64,000 nt of DNA from NCBI RefSeq assembly GCF_018143015.1, contig NC_054752.1, positions 5,381,216 to 5,445,215 on the forward strand. Direction: 5' to 3'. The notes below the pieces were generated by a model. That model ran no database searches. It had not been told where the DNA came from and saw only the letters and a program-made list of their open reading frames with translations. A program made the position numbers and the translations under genes. The stretch's first letter is position 1, and each line of letters opens with the position of its first letter. Below, piece by piece: positions 25,382 through 37,335 of the stretch. Source of the DNA: Lytechinus variegatus. Taxonomy: Eukaryota; Echinodermata; Echinoidea; Temnopleuroida; Toxopneustidae.

Positions 25382-26380
25382 TATACCCTGTATGGCGGCA
25401 GGGAATTTTGATAGGGGTGAGGGAGCAAGACCATGTGGATAAATCATTTCAATCAAGTAATGCCGGCCTATAGAATAGCTCTCCTCTTTATAAACGCCGT
25501 CCACAAGTGGGAAAGAATATTAAGGGTCTAAAAATATAATTTTGAAAATATCATTTGTAAAAAAAGGGTGAAATAATTCATGATTGGAAGCAGCTATAAT
25601 AGCGTACAAATCATTCAGATGGGGCTTTTGACGTTGCAGACAGACCAAATCAGGGTTTGCGGATGGGAATTTGATAGAGGTTGGGGGACCAAGACAACCA
25701 ACAGTGAATTCATTTTGAGCAAAATATGGGGCATTGCAAGAAACTTGCAATCGAAGCAATCGAACGCAAATCAATTTCAGACTCCAAAATCATGAGAGTC
25801 ATACTTTTCATTGCAAACTTGCAACTGATCCATAAAAAAATCCAAATTGATATGTTCTAGATAAACTTAATGTATCATCACCTGTAAATTTGCATCTGAT
25901 CAAATTTTGGGATTGATTGCAAATGTCTTCTTGAAACACTCAATATATAGTTCTTTTTACAAAAAGCGGCCATAAACAAGCAAAATGATTATAAAAATAG
26001 AATAAAACTTATTAATTAAAAATTAAAACCCTTTTTATCAAAAAAGATTTCATTGACCGATTGATTTTATTTTTGCACCCATTGCATCAGATTTAAATTT
26101 AGACGGTAATATGTACAATTGTAAAATATAACAAATTTATAATATTGTATCATAACCACTGGATCAATAATATTTAAACACATATAGACCTTTTACTTAA
26201 TAAGGACAAAGACAATTTAAAAGAATGAAAGAGACCATGTTTACAATCATGAGCGATTACACTTGATTTGGGGAAGCTGCTCGCATAAAAGTCACAGGTC
26301 AAATATTTAATTAACTCTAAATACCTTTTAATCTTTGATATATTTTCTTTAAATCTTCGGAATTATGTTAATGGGTAATG
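25382..26380. other. AT-rich interior of FB1, nothing recognised
   Basis: The stretch between FB2 and the right-hand array of FB1. There is no convincing coding frame, splice-consistent exon or repeat end. Confidence 0.5.
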
Positions 26381-27575
26381 CAATTGGGCATATCATTCAC
26401 CATTAACACAAATGGCATTCATTAGGCAAACACCACTAAGCCACTATAGCTTTACAATTATCCAACATGATTGTATATACCACTAGGCACATACTACTAA
26501 GACACCATATTGATACCAATCATACCATTATAGAGGCACATACTACTGAGACACCATTGAATACCACTGAGACACCATTGTATACCACTGAGACACCATT
26601 GGGTATATAATGGTATACCATGCAGTCATACCATTAGAGGCACATACTACTCAGACACCATTTGACACCATTGGGTATAAGGTATACAATTCATCATACC
26701 AGTCATACCATCATAGAGACACATACTACTGAGACACCATTGAATACCACTGAGACACCATTGTATACCACTAAGACACCATTGGTGCATGGTATACCAT
26801 TCATTATACCAGTCATACCATTAGAGGCATACTGAGACACTATTGAATACCACTGAGATACCATTGTATACCACTGAGACACCATTGGATGTATGGTATA
26901 CTATTCATCATACCAATCATACCATTACAAGCACATACCACTGAGACACCATTGAATACCACTGAGACACCATTGTATACCACAGAGACACCATTGGGTA
27001 TATTATGGTATACCATGCAGTCATACCATTAGAGACACATACTACTGAGACACCATTGAATACCATTCATTATACCAGTCATACCATTAGAGGCATATAC
27101 TACTGAGACACTATTGAATACCAGTGAGACACCATTGTATACCACTGAGACACCATTGGTGTATGGTATACCATTGATCATACCAATCATACTATTACAG
27201 GCACATACTACTGAGACACCATTGAATACCACTGAGACACCATTGTATACCACTGAGACACCATTGGATGTATGGTATACTATTCATCATACCAATCATA
27301 CCATTACAAGCACATACCACTGAGACACCATTGAATACCACTGAGACACCACTGGGTAAATGGTATACCATTCATCATACCAATCATATCATTAGTCACA
27401 TACCACTGAAACACCATTCGGTATATGGTATACCATTTACCATTAAATAAACTACCAATTACCATTAAGAACTTACCATTGAAACACCACTTAAATACCA
27501 TTCGCGAACCATTTACCATTCAGATCACCATTCAACTACCATTCGGCACCATTCAAATACCATTGGCGATTTTTA
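26380..27575. repeat. Minisatellite, right end of FB1
   Basis: Units of the type ACTGAGACACCATTG-ATACC, with larger ~150-bp composite units carrying TATGGTATACCATTCATCAT. It shares the ACCATT vocabulary with the left end but not the same unit. Open frames here are shadows. Confidence 0.85.
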
Positions 27576-28530
27576 TAAGGGACATAATAACAAACTGCAT
27601 AGCTACACACATATCTTAACACACCGTCATGTTGAGAAAATAACGAGTTCATATCTTTTCAGATACAGATCAAGCATATCTTATAGTTTGTAACATGAGA
27701 GTCTACATTAAATGTGATGACTGTTCTGGAAAAATCTTAACAAGGGCTTCATTACATACCAGCGACTCCTGCTGCTTCACTCGCCAAGGCTATCGGCTTC
27801 CAAACGACAGTGCCAGCTTCCACCGTCGAAGATATCGAAGACAGGGTCTACCACACCACGTCGATGACGAAGATGAAGGGCCGTGTCGAAGCGTTGGTTG
27901 GAAGAACGATGTCTCGGAGCTCCTCGATAGCGTCCAACTCCCCGAGCCGGACTAGCGCCTGCGGCCTCCAGTACCTAACCTCAATCCATCCTCATGAGAC
28001 GACCAAAGGAAAAGCAATCGCCCTGCTGAGTTCCTTTACAGCCCCTTCCAAGACGACTCTCGCGCAGTTTAACGACTCCTCTCACCGCAGTGTAATGTGA
28101 AATCACCAGACTTCGTCGGTACCAACTAATCCGGAGGGTTTTAGTGGAAACCAGCTATGCTACCCCGTCAGGTCTATTTGCAGTGGTTTTCACAGGTCCC
28201 TCGACTCCTCGCTACAATGCAGCCACGCGTGAGTCCCAGGACGAAGGGTTCTTTCTCCTGAGCTCAACGGCACATGTAAGGTCCCAACGTCGAAAACCCA
28301 GGCGATGTGGGGGCTCAATCCAACCCCTGCAGCTGAATTTCTCTCTCCAACGTTAAAGTTAAAATAATATCATAATTCACATCCTCGAACAAAAAATAAG
28401 CCGGAACCGGTGACATGAAGTGAAGCTCTCCTTGTTGAATTTATCTCAATGACCGATAAACATTGTGTTTATGCGTAAAACCAGACTGAAGGACTAAAAC
28501 GTTCCCCGAACATGCTGAAGATGACGGTCG

Positions 28531-28552
28531 ACCCCATCCGTACTACCAATTT
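28531..28552 (-). other. Primer-binding-site-like motif
   Basis: On the minus strand the 5' LTR ends CCGCTACA. After the 4-base spacer AAAT follows TGGTAGTACGGATGGGG. TGG shortly after an LTR is the usual start of a tRNA primer site; the matching tRNA was not identified. Confidence 0.5.
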
Positions 28553-29439
28553 TGTAGCGGCACAGCTTTGCAAGACGGCCGGTGGCCGCCCACCGTCTTG
28601 CGCTGCCCACGTACAAAAAAAGACGGGAGTCAAAGAATGACAAGTTCGATGAAGTTAAGTTGTGTATCAGGTTTTATTCTAAATCAAAGTCAAATTACAT
28701 GCTGGATAATAATAAATGTCGCATCTCTGGGCTGGACGACCGACGACAGACAAAAATTAAACCGACATGGCCTACGGCGGCAAAACAAATCGGGAACGAA
28801 AAACCTGCCCCTTGGCAACTAATCACTCCCTTTTTATCCCTTTCTGGGTCAAACACCGCGTGGCGAGAAAAGCCTTTCCCCAAATCGACCCTATCACTTT
28901 TGGTGTAATGCGCGAAATTAATCCGCCTATAATGTAAGTATATAAAACGGAACTTAATTATTGTGTACCCCGATTCCAAATTCAAGTTCTTCGGCTTTCC
29001 ATTATTCTTCCAACTTACGTAACTCTCTTAACCACTCCCCCAACTGCTCTCTCAGTCAATTAATCCTCTTTTGCGACTCTTGTCACTTCAGCCACTCCCA
29101 CTCACAGCTCACTTCCACCAAGGAATTCACTCCTTGCTTCCACACCTGTTCACACTCTCGCTCTCTCTCTCTCTTTAATCACTGAAGAATGCAAGCGAGC
29201 CGAAGAACATGAATAAGAAGCAAAGTAGTAAATAACTGAAGTTCCAATGGACTTCTATTAGTCCTGAACGCCTAGCAACCCAGTCAGTTTGCCCTCTTTC
29301 ACTTCCACATTCCAATCGCTAGCCTGGCCCAGAAAAACTAGCAAACGAAATCAACACCTTTAAGGAATGTAAACAATGGAAGAAGGCGAACGAACTTCTT
29401 TACCCAAACAAACAAATCTCTATTTTCCATCCCGCTATA
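28553..29439 (-). repeat. 5' LTR of the Gypsy-like element
   Basis: A near-identical direct copy of 6627-7509. Its plus-strand left side adjoins the primer-site-like motif, which sets it as the 5' LTR of a minus-strand element. Confidence 0.8.
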
Positions 29440-29442
29440 ACT

Positions 29443-29756
29443 ATATTATATTAACATGGGTGTAGGTGCCATTGTATCCTTGTCCAATCGTTAGAATTTG
29501 AATTTGATATCGTTTCTTTTATCAGGCCCACCAACGGTGTTTTTTTTTATAAGAAAAGAACTCTCAAGTCTCTTGTCCAAAAACATAGGCCTATTGGTCT
29601 TGTCTCAATAGAAATAGTGCTTAATACCAACTACAGGTGTACATCAGTTATTCAGTTCAATCTGTTCATTGATTAGTAGAAAGATGATATTTTTAATATT
29701 ATATTCACATATAGTGTAGGTGCCACTGTATCCTTCTCCAATCGTTAGATTGATAT
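29443..29756 (+). repeat. ~240-bp tandem array, middle segment
   Basis: It continues the array cut at 6626: the rest of one unit, a full unit from about 29466 and the start of another at about 29719. It is cut again at 29756 in the middle of a unit. Confidence 0.85.
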
Positions 29757-29794
29757 TGTTGCGAAAATGGACGGACTGGGGAGATGTGCTTTCC

Positions 29795-31716
29795 GGGGCG
29801 TTTCAATCCCACCGCTGCCACCAGTGTGGCGAAAATGGAGGGGTTGGGGGAGATGTGCTTCGCGGGGGCTTTTCAATCCCACCGCTGCCCCCAGTGTGGC
29901 GAAAATAGGGGGAGGGGGGGGGGTTGGTTCACTTGGGCTTCCAATCCGTTCTCTCCCTTTTATATTATCAGCTATACTTCGTGGGGGTTTATGGGTAGTA
30001 CTGGGAAAATGGGGTACTGGGCGCTTCTCCTTCGATCAATCCCTCTCTTGGTAGCGAGCGGTCCACAAAGCAACAGTGGGGCTGAGATCCACGTATTGTG
30101 TATGACATAGGTGCTAAACCAATGACGACACGGAGAGCATAATCTTGCAGTGCAACTATATTGGGGCTCTATAGCTCCCATTTTATTCATACTACTTCCA
30201 ACCAATCATACTGATGTAGTGTATATACAGTGAAATACCAATGCATGGCCATATAAAAAGTGAACATGATAAATTTACTAAGAGAACAAGCCGATGAGAA
30301 CTGGGGTCGGCACAGGCATCAATGTTTTGGACTATATAACCCTTGACCTATAACAGTATATAACGGTTCCTACTCTATCTGTATATTCTCAGGGCGCTGT
30401 GGGGCTGGCTTGGCAAACATTGCGAGGGAGGGGGTTGGAACAGGTATATGAGTACATCATTAATGTACCATGCATTAAAGTAAGCTGTCCCTTGTCTTCC
30501 CAACCGCGCCTGTCAGCCTAACTGCCCACATGCCTGAGTCTTTCCTACCCTAATGAATAAGTCCCAGTGTAAACAGTGGATGGGGGAACCCCAACAAGTT
30601 CATGTACAATTTGCCTAACCCTATTAAACTCTCCTCCTATTAATTGGCCACTATGTAAACCCATGGTCCCCAGTGCTTTAGGGTACACTGTAATCCCCAT
30701 ACTAACAAAGAATCCCCCTTGTTTTGGTATGGCTATGCAAACAGCCATGGCAATGAGATGAGCATAATATACGTAGGGGAGGCGAGGACGCTGTTCGTGT
30801 AATACACATACTAGGCAGCCCTGCAGTAGTTCCTCGACCCATGGTATTATTATGTAATCCCATACCAAGGATGCAGCAAGCCCCATGAGTCCCCCCACTA
30901 ACCTAACGTGATGTGGCCTGGTATGTAAACCCCATAGAGCAATTGGGGATGCACAGTGAGTACATGGATGCTGTTCGTGTGAGCAAGCTAGCCCGAGCAT
31001 TTACTAGGCCACCCATTAGTAACTGTGCACCACCTCTCACCCCTATAGGCGTTGTATACCAGCCGTCTGCCCCCCACCCAACCCAAGGTGGATGTAGATG
31101 GTAACCTACATTGATGTTGATGCCTGGCCTCCCAGTCTCACGACCGAAATTTATGCTTGGTGGTACGGAAGTTGCCTGCTCGAGTCTGCTCTGGAACTGC
31201 CTGTTTTACCCGAAAAATCCTTCCTATTTATACCCTTCGAGCAAGTCCTTCTATACCACTCAAGCATAGACTCTGGGAGAGTTACATAAGCATTACTTCT
31301 GCTCATTAAACATTGTAAACCCCGGAAGATAGTTTTACCCATAGGGAGCTGTACTTAAAATTCAGCTATTTCTCCCCACTCTAAACACAGGGGCTGGAAA
31401 TAGCCCGGCCAGGGTAATCATATCTGGCCTCGATCATAGCCTCCCTTGTTCTCTACTCTTAAGAGTTACAATTAATCGCTTAAGTCAATACCTCCCGAAC
31501 TTTGTCTTAACTACTGGAGTGAGCTTGAGGTAGGGCTGTGTGGTATTGGAAGGGTTAGTGCTAGGTTTTCACAAGCTTCCATTGTCTGGCGATTTTGGTC
31601 ATTTATAAAAAGGTAGTTTAAGCCTATTCCACTCCTGGGTGACGGTCAATCAGGGATACTGCGTGTAGGTGTTAGTCGCCCGGGCGTGAAACGGTTAAAC
31701 TGGAGAGAATTTTGTT
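29795..31716. repeat. Long direct repeat, copy A
   Basis: It begins with 70-bp minisatellite units (CCACCAGTGTGGCGAAAATG) and ends near GGTTAAACTGGAGAG. It matches 35229-37041 at about 98-99% by eye, differing in length by under 200 bp. A 151-codon minus-strand open frame (30545-31000) is shared with copy B, resembles no family I know, and may be fortuitous. Confidence 0.8.
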
Positions 31717-31739
31717 ATATATCTATCCCTCTAACCGGT

Positions 31740-33880
31740 TAAGTCCCAATACAAAACAAAACAACTGAGCATGCACCCCTCTAGCGTTCTACCCTGTCCC
31801 CTATGCTAACACACACAATTCCTATCCGATTTAAGCACATCAAAGTCGCATTAAGCAACGAAATCTTACCGTATCTCTACGAAACCAATGCCTAAACAAA
31901 AATAACTTATAACTGCGCAACCCAATAAAATTCGTACTAGAACATTAGACTATCTAGCTCTCTAAATCCCTAAGCATACCGTGACACCATAAACACACAA
32001 TCTATGTAATAACTATGCATAACGAGATTATACCTACCACCTACCAATTTACCTTACCACCCGACCACTGACTATGAAACTATATATTCAACGAAATTTA
32101 CCTACATTCTAATATTCCCTTCTACCTTCCCACAGAAACACACTTAATACAAAGAAAGTTATAACCTTGCAGTCTGACGCTTACTATATTAACTCTAAAC
32201 CATCATGTATAATTGTCGTACATAACCAAATGATAATTATTTATATTTTACACAACACTAGCCGTGTGCTGATAAGGACGAGGTAAATAGACAGCAGAAG
32301 TAGAATGCAGTGACAAAGATAACTGAAAGGAAAGTTGTGAGAAAAGAAGGAAGAATAGTCTGCTTTCAGGTAGGCCGCAGAGATAAAGGATAGGAGAGTT
32401 TGTTTGAAAAGAATAAGGTATGGAAAAGGCTTGTAGTGGAAAGTAGTAGGATAGTATGCTGAGAAGCGCGACAGATTCGAAGTGCCGAGAAGAAGTGGCA
32501 AGGAAAAGAGAATAAGAATACAATTATAGCATGCACACTATATCAATACAAAAATAATGAACCATACCTATCAATGCCAAAGTATTAGACGTAGCTATCA
32601 AGGTATACAGTCCTTCGCTTTTGATATACTCATGACCCATTAAAATCAAATCTACTGCTCTATAGAAATCAGAGTTCAAAGTCTATTCAGTCTCTTAATT
32701 ATGCGTCTTTCATTTAAAGAGAGGCCAATCATCATGTCCAATGTCTTTCCAGTCATTATTCAAATCATTATCGATGGGGCATTACACAACCAAAATTTCT
32801 TCTTTCCCTTGGTCCATTCTAGTAGAATAGAGTGCTCTCGACGTCTCGTTTCCTCCTCCAGTTCCCTGCGTAGCATCTATCCAGCTCCAAATTGCCGAAC
32901 CATTTGCTTCTCCTAACAGTACGTTCCATGGTGTTGCTGGTCAGTGTGATTGGATATAGACATCCTTTGATCTGACGTCATTGCCTTTCCTAAATTCAAC
33001 ACAGAACCTCGTTAAACAATTTTTTCTCCGTAACACAAAATGTGATTAACATGGGCTGCAAGATGGTTCATTCCATCAACCCATGGACCTGTTCATCTGC
33101 CTCAGTCTGCTTCCACCTTACAAACATTACTGGTGATTGCCTGATGTGTGTCATTCATCTCGTATGCATATGAAGCTTACTCAATCCATAACAATAATCA
33201 CTGTCCGACTTGAAAACTAAAGCTGACATTCAACGAAAAAAAGTTTTAATGCGGCCTCCTGCCCATGATTCCAGTGTTCACTCAATGATTTCATTTTACA
33301 TGGATGTCATAGTCCAAATGTCCTTCTCCATTCAAGAATGTAGAGTTTCTGCTATCGGCTATGTGTAAACGTCCTGCCAATCGTTGGGATTGATAACAGA
33401 TCAATTGTGATTCAGCTCCTCACCTGATCCACGGTATCACTGTTTGCTTATATGTTTCGACGTGGTTGGAGCTCCAGAAGGGTCCACGAATATCATTTGC
33501 ATATAACAGTCAATTATAAATGAAGTAGAGTCCATATAACTGTTTCCGGTGAATCTCATACACATAACTTAATCTCTGCTACCAAGTATCACACAAATCA
33601 TAGGCACACAGAACTGCACTGTATCCCCACTAATAGCAGGTACCGACTTTCAAGTGCTCTAGCCCTGTCCATGTGCCCATAACAGCGGTCAACTTAAAAG
33701 GCCGATTGTTCAGTTTCTTTTCACCACTCCGTCCCCTTGCATATAACGACAGGTTTTTGTTTTGTCTCTACAATAATGACACTGCTTTTCCACCACTCTG
33801 CTTCTCCAAGTCTCATCACGGGTGTCTCCCGACTTTCGCTCTGCAACCTAGCATTTTGGTCTAAGCGGCTCTGCCATGCC
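31740..33880. other. Interior of the LTR-like block, unrecognised
   Basis: About 2.1 kb of unique sequence between the first long repeat and the minisatellites. There is no domain, tRNA or splice-consistent exon chain that I can support. Confidence 0.5.
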
Positions 33881-33929
33881 ATATCTGTCCTGCTGTCTCC
33901 ATGGCCAAGCTCCGCCTTCACAGCCCTGC

Positions 33930-34430
33930 TGTTCTCATCCCTCTGCTCTGCCCTCACAGCCCTGCTGTCTCCATGGCTCTGCTCTGCCGTCACAGCCCTG
34001 CTGTCTCTCTGGCTCTGCTCTGCCGTCACAGCCCTGCTGTCTCTCTGGCTCTGCTCTGCCGTCACAGCCCTGCTGTCCCCATGGCTCTGCTCTGCCGTCA
34101 CAGCCCTGCTGTCTCTCTGGCTCTGCTCTGCCGTCACAGCCCTGCTGTCTCCCTGGCTCTGCTCTGCCGTCACAGCCCTGCTGTCTCCCTGGCTCTGCTC
34201 TGCCGTCACAGCCCTGCTGTCTCCCTGGCTCTGCTCTGCCGTCACAGCCCTGCTGTCTCCCTGGCTCTGCTCTGCCGTCACAGCCCTGCTGTCTCCCTGG
34301 CTCTGCTCTGCCGTCACAGCCCTGCTGTCTCCCTGGCTCTGCTCAGCCGTCACAGCCCTGCTGTCTCCCTGGCTCTGCTCTGCCATCACAGCCCTGCTGT
34401 CTCCCTGGCTCTGGTACCTGCTGTATAGTC
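33930..34430. repeat. 36-bp minisatellite, about 13 units
   Basis: The unit carries GCCGTCACAGCCCTGCTGTC then TCCCTGGCTCTGCTCT. Because 36 is divisible by three, several frames stay open on both strands. On the minus strand it encodes a repeated AVTAEQSQGDSR. No non-repetitive domain is attached, so coding is unproven. Confidence 0.9.
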
Positions 34431-34499
34431 AATACTGCAAGTAATTGCACAGCTCGTTGATTGAAGTTGCCAGTACCTGATGTGTTAGGTACTGCTAGG

Positions 34500-34955
34500 T
34501 GTACTGCTGCTAATGGTCAGTACCTGCTATGTTAGGTACTGCTGGCTGCACTGCTGCCTGTTGATTGTAGTGGTCAGTACCTGTTGTGTTAGGTACTGCT
34601 GGCTGCACTGCTGCCTGTTGATTGTAGTGGTCAGTACCTGTTGTGTTAGGTACTGCTAGCTGCACTGCTGCCCGTTGGTTGTAGTGGTCAGTACCTGCTG
34701 TGTTAGGTACTGCTAGCTGTACTGCTGCCCGTTGGTTGTAGTGGTCAGTACCTGCTGTGTTAGGTACTGCTGGCTGCACTGCTGCCTGTTGATTGTAGTG
34801 GTCAGTACCTGTTGTGTTAGGTACTGCTAGCTGCACTGCTGCCTGTTGATTGTAGTGGTCAGTACCTGTTGTGTTAGGTACTGCTAGCTGTACTGCTGCC
34901 CGTTGGTTGTAGTGGACAGTACCTGCTGTGTTAGGTACTGCTATACATTTAGCTG
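34500..34955. repeat. 57-bp minisatellite, about 8 units
   Basis: The unit carries GTGGTCAGTACCTG, TGTGTTAGGTACTGCT and GCTGCACTGCTGCC. It is also divisible by three: on the minus strand it encodes a repeated VPNTTGTDHYNQQAAVQLA in the same frame register as the 36-bp array next to it. Confidence 0.9.
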
Positions 34956-35228
34956 CATTGATGCACATGGGTTGTACTACCACCGACTCACTGCCTGCTC
35001 CCTCTCAGCATCCAGTTCTCCTAGCTTCCTTCCCGTAGCTCAGCTCTCCTTGTTGGCGGTCCATACACTGCCACGCCTGCTACGTTATCAGCCAATCAAA
35101 CATGTTATAGTGTACCTGCATCCACTCAGTCCGCCTTTTCCATGTCTATACAGCGGACTCCAACAACCAGTCTGACACACAATCAGCTAACTCTCCGATA
35201 TGCCAGTTAACAACAGTCAATTGATCTC

Positions 35229-37041
35229 ATCCCACCGCTGCCACCAGTGTGGCGAAAATGGAGGGGCTGGGGAGATGTGCTTCGCGGGGGCTTTTCAATC
35301 CCACCGCTGCCACCAGTGTGGCGAAAATGGAGGGGTTGGGGGAGATGTGCTTCGCGGGGGCTTTTCAATCCCACCGCTGCCCCCAGTGTGGCGAAAATAC
35401 ATGTAGGGGGAGGGGGTTGGTTCACTTGGGCTTCCAATCCGTTCTCTCCCTTTTATATCAGCTATACTTCGTGGGGGTTTATGGGTAGTACTGGGAAAAT
35501 GGGGTACGGGGCGCTTCTCCTTCGATCAATCCCTCTCTTGGTAGCGAGCGGTCCACAAAGCAACAGTGGGGCTGAGATCCACGTATTGTGTATGACATAG
35601 GTGCTAAACCAATGACGACACGGAGAGCATAATCTTGCAGTGCAACTATATTGGGGCTCTATAGCTCCCATTTTATTCATACTACTTCCAACCAATCATA
35701 CTGATGTAGTGTATATACAGTGAAATACCAATGCATGGCCATATAAAAAGTGAACATGATAAATTTACTAAGAGAACAAGCCGATGAGAACTGGGGTCGG
35801 CACAGGCATCAATGTTTTGGACTACCGGTATATAACCCTTGACCTATAACAGTATATAACGGTTCCTACTCTATCTGTATAAATCCCTTCTCAGGGCGCT
35901 GTGGGGCTGGCTTGGCAAACATTGCGAGGGAGGGGGTTGGAACAGGTATATGAGTACATCATTAATGTACCATGCATTAAAGTAAGCTGTCCCTTGTCTT
36001 CCCAACTGCGCCTGTCAGCCTAACTGCCCACATGCCTGAGTCTTTCCTACCCTAATGAATAAGTCCCAGTGTAAACAGTGGATGGGGAACCCCAACAAGT
36101 TCATGTACAATTTGCCTAACCCTATTAAACTCTCCTCCTATTAATTGGCCACTATGTAAACCCATGGTCCCCAGTGCTTTAGGGTACACTGTAATCCCCA
36201 TACTAACAAAGAATCCCCCTTGTTTTGGTATGGCTATGCAAACAGCCATGGCAATGAGATGAGCATAATATACGTAGGGGAGGCGAGGACGCTGTTCGTG
36301 TAATACACATACTAGGCAGCCCTGCAGTAGTTCCTCGACCCATGGTATTATTATGTAATCCCATACCAAGGATGCAGCAAGCCCCATGAGTCCCCCCACT
36401 AACCTAACGTGATGTGGCCTGGTATGTAAACCCCATAGAGCAATTGGGGATGCACAGTGAGTACATGGATGCTGTTCGTGTGAGCAAGCTAGCCCGAGCA
36501 TTTACTAGGCCACCCATTAGTAACTGTGCACCACCTCTCACCCCTATAGGCGTTGTATACCAGCCGTCTGCCCCCCTCTATACCACTCAAGCATAGACTC
36601 TGGGAGAGTTACATAAGCATTACTTCTGCTCATTAAACATTGTAAACCCCGGAAGATAGTTTTACCCATAGGGAGCTGTACTTAAAATTCAGCTATTTCT
36701 CCCCACTCTAAACACAGGGGCTGGAAATAGCCCGGCCAGGGTAATCATATCTGGCCTCGATCATAAACTCCCTTGTTCTCTACTCTTAAGAGTTACAATT
36801 AATCGCTTAAGTCAATACCTCCCGAACTTTGCCTTAACTACTGGAGTGAGCTTGAGGTAGGGCTGTGTGGTATTGGAAGGGTTAGTGCTAGGTTTTCACA
36901 AGCTTCCATTGTCTTGCGATTTTGGTCATTTATAAAAAGGTAGTTTAAGCCTATTCCACTCCTGTGTGACGGTCAATCAGGGATACTGCGTGTAGGTGTT
37001 AGTCGCCCGGGCGTGAAACGGTTAAACTGGAGAGAGTTTTG
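35229..37041. repeat. Long direct repeat, copy B
   Basis: The partner of 29795-31716 in the same orientation. It has two to three 70-bp units at its left end and then the same ~1.6-kb sequence. The 36052-36501 minus-strand open frame equals the one in copy A. Confidence 0.8.
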
Positions 37042-37127
37042 CCTGTCCCTCTCTTCTCACGAGAGGGCACTTTACCTTAAAGCTGCATTGCAGGTTCTCA
37101 CCTAGCTTAAAGTGACATTTCGTCACA

Positions 37128-37335
37128 ATATCGTTTCTCTTATTAGGCCCTCTCACGGTGATGTTTTTCTTAATTAAAAAAAAGAACACTTCAGCATCTT
37201 GTTCAAATGACAGATGCCAATTGGTCTTGTCTCAATAGAAATAGTGTTTAATACTAAATACATCAGTTATTCAATTCATTCTGTTCCTTTAATAATAGTA
37301 GCAAGATGAAATTCTCAATATTTCATTAATGGGAT
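37128..37335 (+). repeat. ~240-bp tandem array, last segment
   Basis: It resumes the unit cut at 29756 (ATATCGTTTCTCTTATTAGG, then TTGGTCTTGTCTCAATAGAA). Confidence 0.8.

Larger units (their letters stand above)
12509..27581. mobile_element. Giant array-ended element FB1 (CCCTTAT type, ~15.1 kb)
   Basis: It begins CCCTTATAAAAA and ends TTTTTATAAGGG, with the next inner word AATGGTAT/ATACCATT also inverted. The bases just outside are AC on both sides (12507-12508 and 27582-27583), a possible 2-bp duplication. Each end is about 0.9-1.2 kb of ACCATT-rich tandem repeats; most repeat words run in the same orientation, so only the outermost ~25-35 bases are truly inverted. It sits in the leader of the Gypsy-like element. 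No transposase was seen. The interior holds two complete fold-back elements, MITEs, a SINE and possible exons. It shares its ends and plan with the element at 39396-51647. Confidence 0.55.
6627..29440 (-). mobile_element. Broken Ty3/Gypsy-like LTR retrotransposon with nested insertions
   Basis: Two ~885-bp direct repeats (6627-7509 and 28553-29439) are nearly identical, with about half a dozen differences by eye, so the insertion is young. Read on the minus strand the element has a 5' LTR at 28553-29439, a primer-site-like TGG 4 bases inside it, a long leader, gag and integrase remains at about 9540-12110, a purine tract at 7511-7518 and the 3' LTR at 6627-7509. It interrupts the ~240-bp array, which resumes directly after it. 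A 0.9-kb TIR element and a 15-kb element have inserted into it, which accounts for most of its length. It is broken in several places. Confidence 0.75.
29757..37127. mobile_element. LTR-like block inserted in the ~240-bp array
   Basis: It starts TGTTGCGAAAATG and ends CATTTCGTCACA, so it has TG...CA ends with a short inverted repeat, and is flanked by ATAT on both sides (29753-29756 and 37128-37131). The interrupted array unit resumes in register after it. Inside are two ~1.8-kb near-identical direct repeats (about 29795-31716 and 35229-37041) separated by 3.5 kb with two minisatellites. The repeats do not start and stop exactly at the block ends, so they are not textbook LTRs. No gag, pol or envelope sequence was recognised. 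It is probably a non-autonomous LTR-type fossil, recent to judge from the similarity of its repeats. Confidence 0.5.

Noticed and set aside
25087-25473. Repeated peptide GLTNLRNYEPYFVF resembling a leucine-rich repeat
   Set aside because: It is the translation of the 42-bp unit of the FB2 right arm, non-coding in the matching left arm.
33721-34460. Long open frames on both strands (about 175-235 codons)
   Set aside because: They are generated by the 36-bp minisatellite, whose period is divisible by three; no non-repetitive domain is attached.
30545-36501. Repeated 149-151-codon minus-strand open frame
   Set aside because: It is identical only because it sits in two recent direct repeats; no family, start context or codon signal supports coding. 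Kept as a note under the repeats.
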